Below are positions 60,766 through 64,000 of a stretch of 64,000 nt of DNA, one piece after another; the stretch's first letter is position 1, and each line of letters opens with the position of its first letter. The DNA comes from an uncultured Bacteroidota bacterium. GTDB lineage: Bacteria > Bacteroidota > Bacteroidia > Chitinophagales > Chitinophagaceae. The translations under genes were made by a program, and so were the position numbers. Below the pieces are notes generated by a model. That model saw only the letters and a program-made list of their open reading frames with translations. It was not told the DNA's origin and searched no databases. The stretch lies in the NCBI GenBank assembly GCA_903824665.1, contig CAIJXT010000009.1, positions 186,001 to 250,000 on the forward strand, written 5' to 3'.

Positions 60766-61905
60766 ATGAAAAAGAACATATGGATCATGGCATCCGCAAT
60801 AATACCGGCGTTTTCAAACTGTTCAAATGGCACGCCACCTGCCGGTAAAACGAACGCAACAAACACAAACACAGACAACAGTATTGTGGTGTTTTCATCA
60901 AAACAGCTGGTCAATGCGGGTCTGACTTTGGGCCGCCCGGAAACACGCGAAACACATGCATTTGTCAAAGTCTCCGGAGTGATAGATGTACCCCCGCAAA
61001 ATATTGTTTCGGTTAGCCTGCCATTAGGTGGGTACCTGAAAAAAACGACCATGCTCCCGGGATCCAGCGTGCAGAAAGGCAGTGTATTGGCTACGATAGA
61101 GGATCAGCAATACATTCAGCTGCAACAGGACTACCTTACATCAGAATCAAAGTTATCCTACCTGGAAGCAGAGTATTCCCGACAGGAAACATTGAACAGC
61201 ACAAAAGCAGTTAGCGATAAGACGTTCCAGCTAGCCAAAGCAGAAGTTGAAAGTCAACGGATACTGCGAACAGCATTGGCAGAAAAACTGCGACTGATAG
61301 GTATCGTACCAGAAAAACTAACCGGAAAAAACATCTCCAGAGCTATAAGTATTTACTCCCCTATTAGTGGCTATGTAACCAAAGTAAATGCAAATACCGG
61401 CAAATATCTGAACCCAACTGATATTCTGTTCGAACTCGTGGATCCTTCATCTATTCATTTGTCGCTGACTGTGTTTGAAAATGACGCAGCGGCAATCTTT
61501 CAGGGACAGAAAGTTACCTGCTACACTGCTGCACACCCCGAAAAGAAATATCAGGCCACCGTTCACCTGGTAAACAGAAACATTGGAAGCGACAGATCAA
61601 CGGTTGTGCATTGCCATATTATAGATCCCGGCAAGGAACTCATACCGGGGCTGTATATGAGCGCAGAAATACAGATCAATAGCAAACCCCTGCAATGCCT
61701 GCCGGTGGATGCAATTGTAAAATGGCAAAATGAAAACTACATATTCTATCAGATTTCCGATACAGCATTCAAAATGTATAAAGTAAAAACCGGAATGGCA
61801 GACGAATCCTATGTACCCATTCTGGATTCAATACCACAAGCGAAAATTGTAACCAGCAATGCATTTACCTTGCTTTCCAAAAAAATGAACAGTACAGAAG
61901 AGTAA
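60766..61905 (+). CDS. RND efflux periplasmic adaptor (CusB/CzcB, HlyD family)
   Basis: 379 residues. A lipoprotein-like signal (KNIWIMASAIIPAFSNC) would anchor it to a membrane. Membrane-fusion-protein layout: beta-barrel/lipoyl start (VSGVIDVPPQNIVSVSLPLGGYLKKTTMLPGSSVQKGSVLATIEDQQYIQLQQDYL), a helical hairpin (~125-190), the second lipoyl half (ISIYSPISGYVTKVNANTGKYLNPTDILFELVDPSSIHLSLTVFE), then the beta-barrel and membrane-proximal domains. It links the RND pump to the TolC part. Overlap with the pump gene is none, spacing 7 bp: same operon. A bidirectional terminator follows. Confidence 0.92.
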   Translation: MKKNIWIMASAIIPAFSNCSNGTPPAGKTNATNTNTDNSIVVFSSKQLVNAGLTLGRPETRETHAFVKVSGVIDVPPQNIVSVSLPLGGYLKKTTMLPGSSVQKGSVLATIEDQQYIQLQQDYLTSESKLSYLEAEYSRQETLNSTKAVSDKTFQLAKAEVESQRILRTALAEKLRLIGIVPEKLTGKNISRAISIYSPISGYVTKVNANTGKYLNPTDILFELVDPSSIHLSLTVFENDAAAIFQGQKVTCYTAAHPEKKYQATVHLVNRNIGSDRSTVVHCHIIDPGKELIPGLYMSAEIQINSKPLQCLPVDAIVKWQNENYIFYQISDTAFKMYKVKTGMADESYVPILDSIPQAKIVTSNAFTLLSKKMNSTEE

Positions 61906-61995
61906 GGCTTGGTAAAAGTGCAACCCGGATTCATCAAAACATACAACCGAATAGCTTTGTAGGAAAAGTAAAGAGGTCATTCCTACCAATTAAAA

Positions 61996-62034
61996 AAAAG
62001 TGGCTGTTGCAATTTAGCGCAACAGCCACTTTTT
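61996..62034. terminator. Bidirectional terminator between the efflux operon and the Ig-like gene
   Basis: AAAAGTGGCTGTTGC (61996-62010) pairs perfectly with GCAACAGCCACTTTT (62019-62033) across 8 bases, with T runs on both strands. Confidence 0.9.
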
Positions 62035-62055
62035 CATTAATCTATAACTGTACGT

Positions 62056-64000
62056 TTACGGCTTGTAAACCAGTTTCACAACCAGATACTCTCCGTTGTC
62101 TCCAATGTAACGGCACATATACACGCCTTCGCTCAGCCCTGTAGGCAGATCGATAGCATTAGCACCCTCTGCAACCTTGAAGCTGGCTACCTCTTTACCA
62201 TCGATAGCAAATACCATCAATCTGCCAGCTGACGATGCACGAACAACAATCGAACCATTGGTTGGGTTCGGGAAGATGCTGATCATAGCATCTTCTTTTG
62301 TTATGATATTGTCAGATGGTTTTGGAGCCATTACGGTCATCGGATGGGTATCGAAACAACCGGTGGATGTTACAAGGTAACTTATTGTTGCAGCACCGGA
62401 TGCCACCCCACCAACAACGCCACCTGTACTTACTGTTGCAATCAGACTGTTGCTGCTGCTCCAAACCCCACCTGCCGGTGTTTTGGTGAGCGATACCGTA
62501 TTGCCGGTAATAGTAGATGTTGCACCGGAAATCACCGGCTTGGCATTGGTAGTGAATGTGAGCAACTTGAAGCAACCCGGACTCACCGTGTAAGAAATAA
62601 GCGAGCCGCCGGTGGCAACGCCGGTGACAACACCAGACCCTGCACCCACAACCGCTCTATCTGTATTAGAACTAGACCATACACCACCAGTAGCACCAAT
62701 TGACAGTGTAACAGAAGATTCCTGACATACAGCAGTACCACCGGTAATGGCAGGAAGTGTGGCATTTACTGATACCAATGTTGCTGCATAACATCCGGGA
62801 CTTGCAGTGTAGGTTACCATAGCGGTACCAATTGCCATACCCTTGATCAGACCAGATGCTGAATTAATCTGCACCTTAGTATTACTAGCCGACCACGTAC
62901 CACCACCAACAGTGTTGGACAACAGGATGGCGCTTTGTGTTACACACACCAGATTGCTACCTGTATTCGCTGGTATCTCTGCACCAACAGAAACTGTTGC
63001 TGTTCTGGTACAACCACCTGGCGCAGTGTAGGTCACGTTAGCAACACCGGTTGCCACGCCGGTCAACACGCCTGTAGTTGGTCCGAAACTAGCGATACCA
63101 GGATTATCAACACTCCACGTACCTCCTGCGGGAGACACATTGAGAGTCACGGTATTGTTAACACATGTTGTAAACGTACCTGTAATACTACCAGGACTAG
63201 GCGTAACCGAAACAACTGTTGTTGCGAAACAACCTGATGCCACGGAGTAAGAAACAGTAGCAGATCCGGTATTTACACCTGTTACAATTCCCGATGAAGG
63301 ATCAACAGTAACATATGATATATTGGTGCTAGTCCACGATCCACCTGCTGGTGAACCAGTCAACGTCATAGTGCTTGCCTTACAAACCGTTGACGGGCCA
63401 GAAATTGACGCGGAAAGATTAACAACAGATACCTCTCTTGTTGCATAACAACCGGTAGTATTATTGGTATAACTTACAATTGTTGTACCAACATTGATAC
63501 CTGCAAGAATTCCTGATGCATTGATGGTAGCAATAGAAGGGTTGTTGATCAACCATGTTCCACCGGCAGGTGTTGTGCCAAGAGTTGATGATGTACCCTG
63601 ACACAATGTAGCTGCACCGGTTATTGCACCCTGAGGAGCATGTACAGTAAGTAATGCAGTTTTATAGCAGCTTGGGTTGATTGAATACGAAATGCTTGTC
63701 GTACCGGCTGAAACTCCGGTTGCTACACCAGTGGATGCATCGATAGTTGCCTTTGACAAATTAGTACTTGTCCAGGTTCCGCCTGACGTAGCATTAGACA
63801 GCGTGACATTAATACCAGGGCATACATTGAGCGTGCCTGTTATCGAAGCCATTGCCGGATTAACCGTAACGACAACCGAGCTAGAACAGCCACCTGGCGC
63901 AACATACGATATCGTCGCCATACCCACTGAAATACCTCTCATTATACCTGAGGTAGGACTGATGGTAACGATACCAGTATTATTACTTGTCCAGGTACCA
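62056..64000 (-). CDS. Ig-like (BIG2) repeat protein with T9SS type A sorting domain, C-terminal part (start outside window)
   Basis: The frame stays open to the window edge (WTSNNTGIVTISPTSGIM precedes the first internal Met at 63942), so the gene starts beyond 64000. At least 648 residues are visible, with about eight Ig-like units of ~70 residues (VCPGINVTLSNATSGGTWTSTNLSKATIDASTGVATGVSAGTTSISYSINPSCYKT is one). The last ~80 residues (ISIFPNPTNGSIVVRA ... LSEGVYMCRYIGDNGEYLV) are a type A sorting domain. It is closely related in design to the Ig part of the protein at 7.4 kb and to the one at 32.9 kb, so these are paralogous surface proteins. It converges on the metal efflux operon with a shared terminator between. 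Confidence 0.9.
   Translation of the reverse strand, partial: GTWTSNNTGIVTISPTSGIMRGISVGMATISYVAPGGCSSSVVVTVNPAMASITGTLNVCPGINVTLSNATSGGTWTSTNLSKATIDASTGVATGVSAGTTSISYSINPSCYKTALLTVHAPQGAITGAATLCQGTSSTLGTTPAGGTWLINNPSIATINASGILAGINVGTTIVSYTNNTTGCYATREVSVVNLSASISGPSTVCKASTMTLTGSPAGGSWTSTNISYVTVDPSSGIVTGVNTGSATVSYSVASGCFATTVVSVTPSPGSITGTFTTCVNNTVTLNVSPAGGTWSVDNPGIASFGPTTGVLTGVATGVANVTYTAPGGCTRTATVSVGAEIPANTGSNLVCVTQSAILLSNTVGGGTWSASNTKVQINSASGLIKGMAIGTAMVTYTASPGCYAATLVSVNATLPAITGGTAVCQESSVTLSIGATGGVWSSSNTDRAVVGAGSGVVTGVATGGSLISYTVSPGCFKLLTFTTNAKPVISGATSTITGNTVSLTKTPAGGVWSSSNSLIATVSTGGVVGGVASGAATISYLVTSTGCFDTHPMTVMAPKPSDNIITKEDAMISIFPNPTNGSIVVRASSAGRLMVFAIDGKEVASFKVAEGANAIDLPTGLSEGVYMCRYIGDNGEYLVVKLVYKP

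Overview
The window reads as chromosomal DNA of a Bacteroidota species, most likely in or near the Chitinophagaceae. The evidence is several secreted proteins ending in type A or type B (gliding-motility type) sorting domains of the type IX secretion system (T9SS), three LytTR two-component pairs whose kinases carry TPR or Y_Y_Y sensor regions, promoters of the Bacteroidota type (TAnnTTTG at -7), frequent TTG starts, a WbqC-family protein and a CusA-TolC fusion. No rRNA, tRNA, CRISPR array or phage structural gene was seen. The assignment is an inference from gene content.

Layout. 1-4.6 kb: the end of a PAS protein and a LytTR regulator/Y_Y_Y histidine kinase pair. 4.7-10.5 kb: two large surface proteins, one with divergent InlB-like repeats and one with NHL plus Ig-like repeats; the second is flanked by direct repeats that include a broken copy of its own 3' end. 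10.5-11.4 kb: non-coding DNA holding two degenerate copies of a repeat that resembles the 3' end of the HTH gene at 20.6 kb. 11.4-21.5 kb: metalloprotease, NlpC/P60 hydrolase, membrane adenylate cyclase, unknown secreted protein, esterase, GT-C-like membrane protein, and an orphan terminase-small-subunit-like HTH gene with a perfect palindrome upstream. 21.6-27.9 kb: a repeat-rich accessory island bounded by direct copies of one repeat (R3). It contains copies of a second repeat (R2) and six copies of a 60-bp double-hairpin repeat (P), which separate AT-rich genes of unknown function and one NHL/T9SS gene. 28-43 kb: lytic transglycosylase, penicillin-acylase-like hydrolase, T9SS proteins of type A and type B, C1 peptidase, WbqC protein, RNA m5C methyltransferase and a His/Cys-rich small secreted protein. 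43-51 kb: an FG-GAP/T9SS protein and two LytTR systems. 51-62 kb: cobalamin-dependent methionine synthase lacking the homocysteine domain, PAP2-like protein, fatty acid desaturase, and a heavy-metal RND efflux operon. 62-64 kb: the end of another Ig-like/T9SS protein.

Functional themes are cell-surface and secreted proteins delivered by T9SS, envelope remodelling enzymes, and LytTR signalling. The most notable signals are (i) the cassette-like island with 60-bp palindromic separators, (ii) short direct repeats spaced exactly 21 bp next to LytTR systems, which look like LytTR operators in front of surface-protein genes, and (iii) the orphan HTH gene with its palindrome and its dispersed 3'-end fragments.
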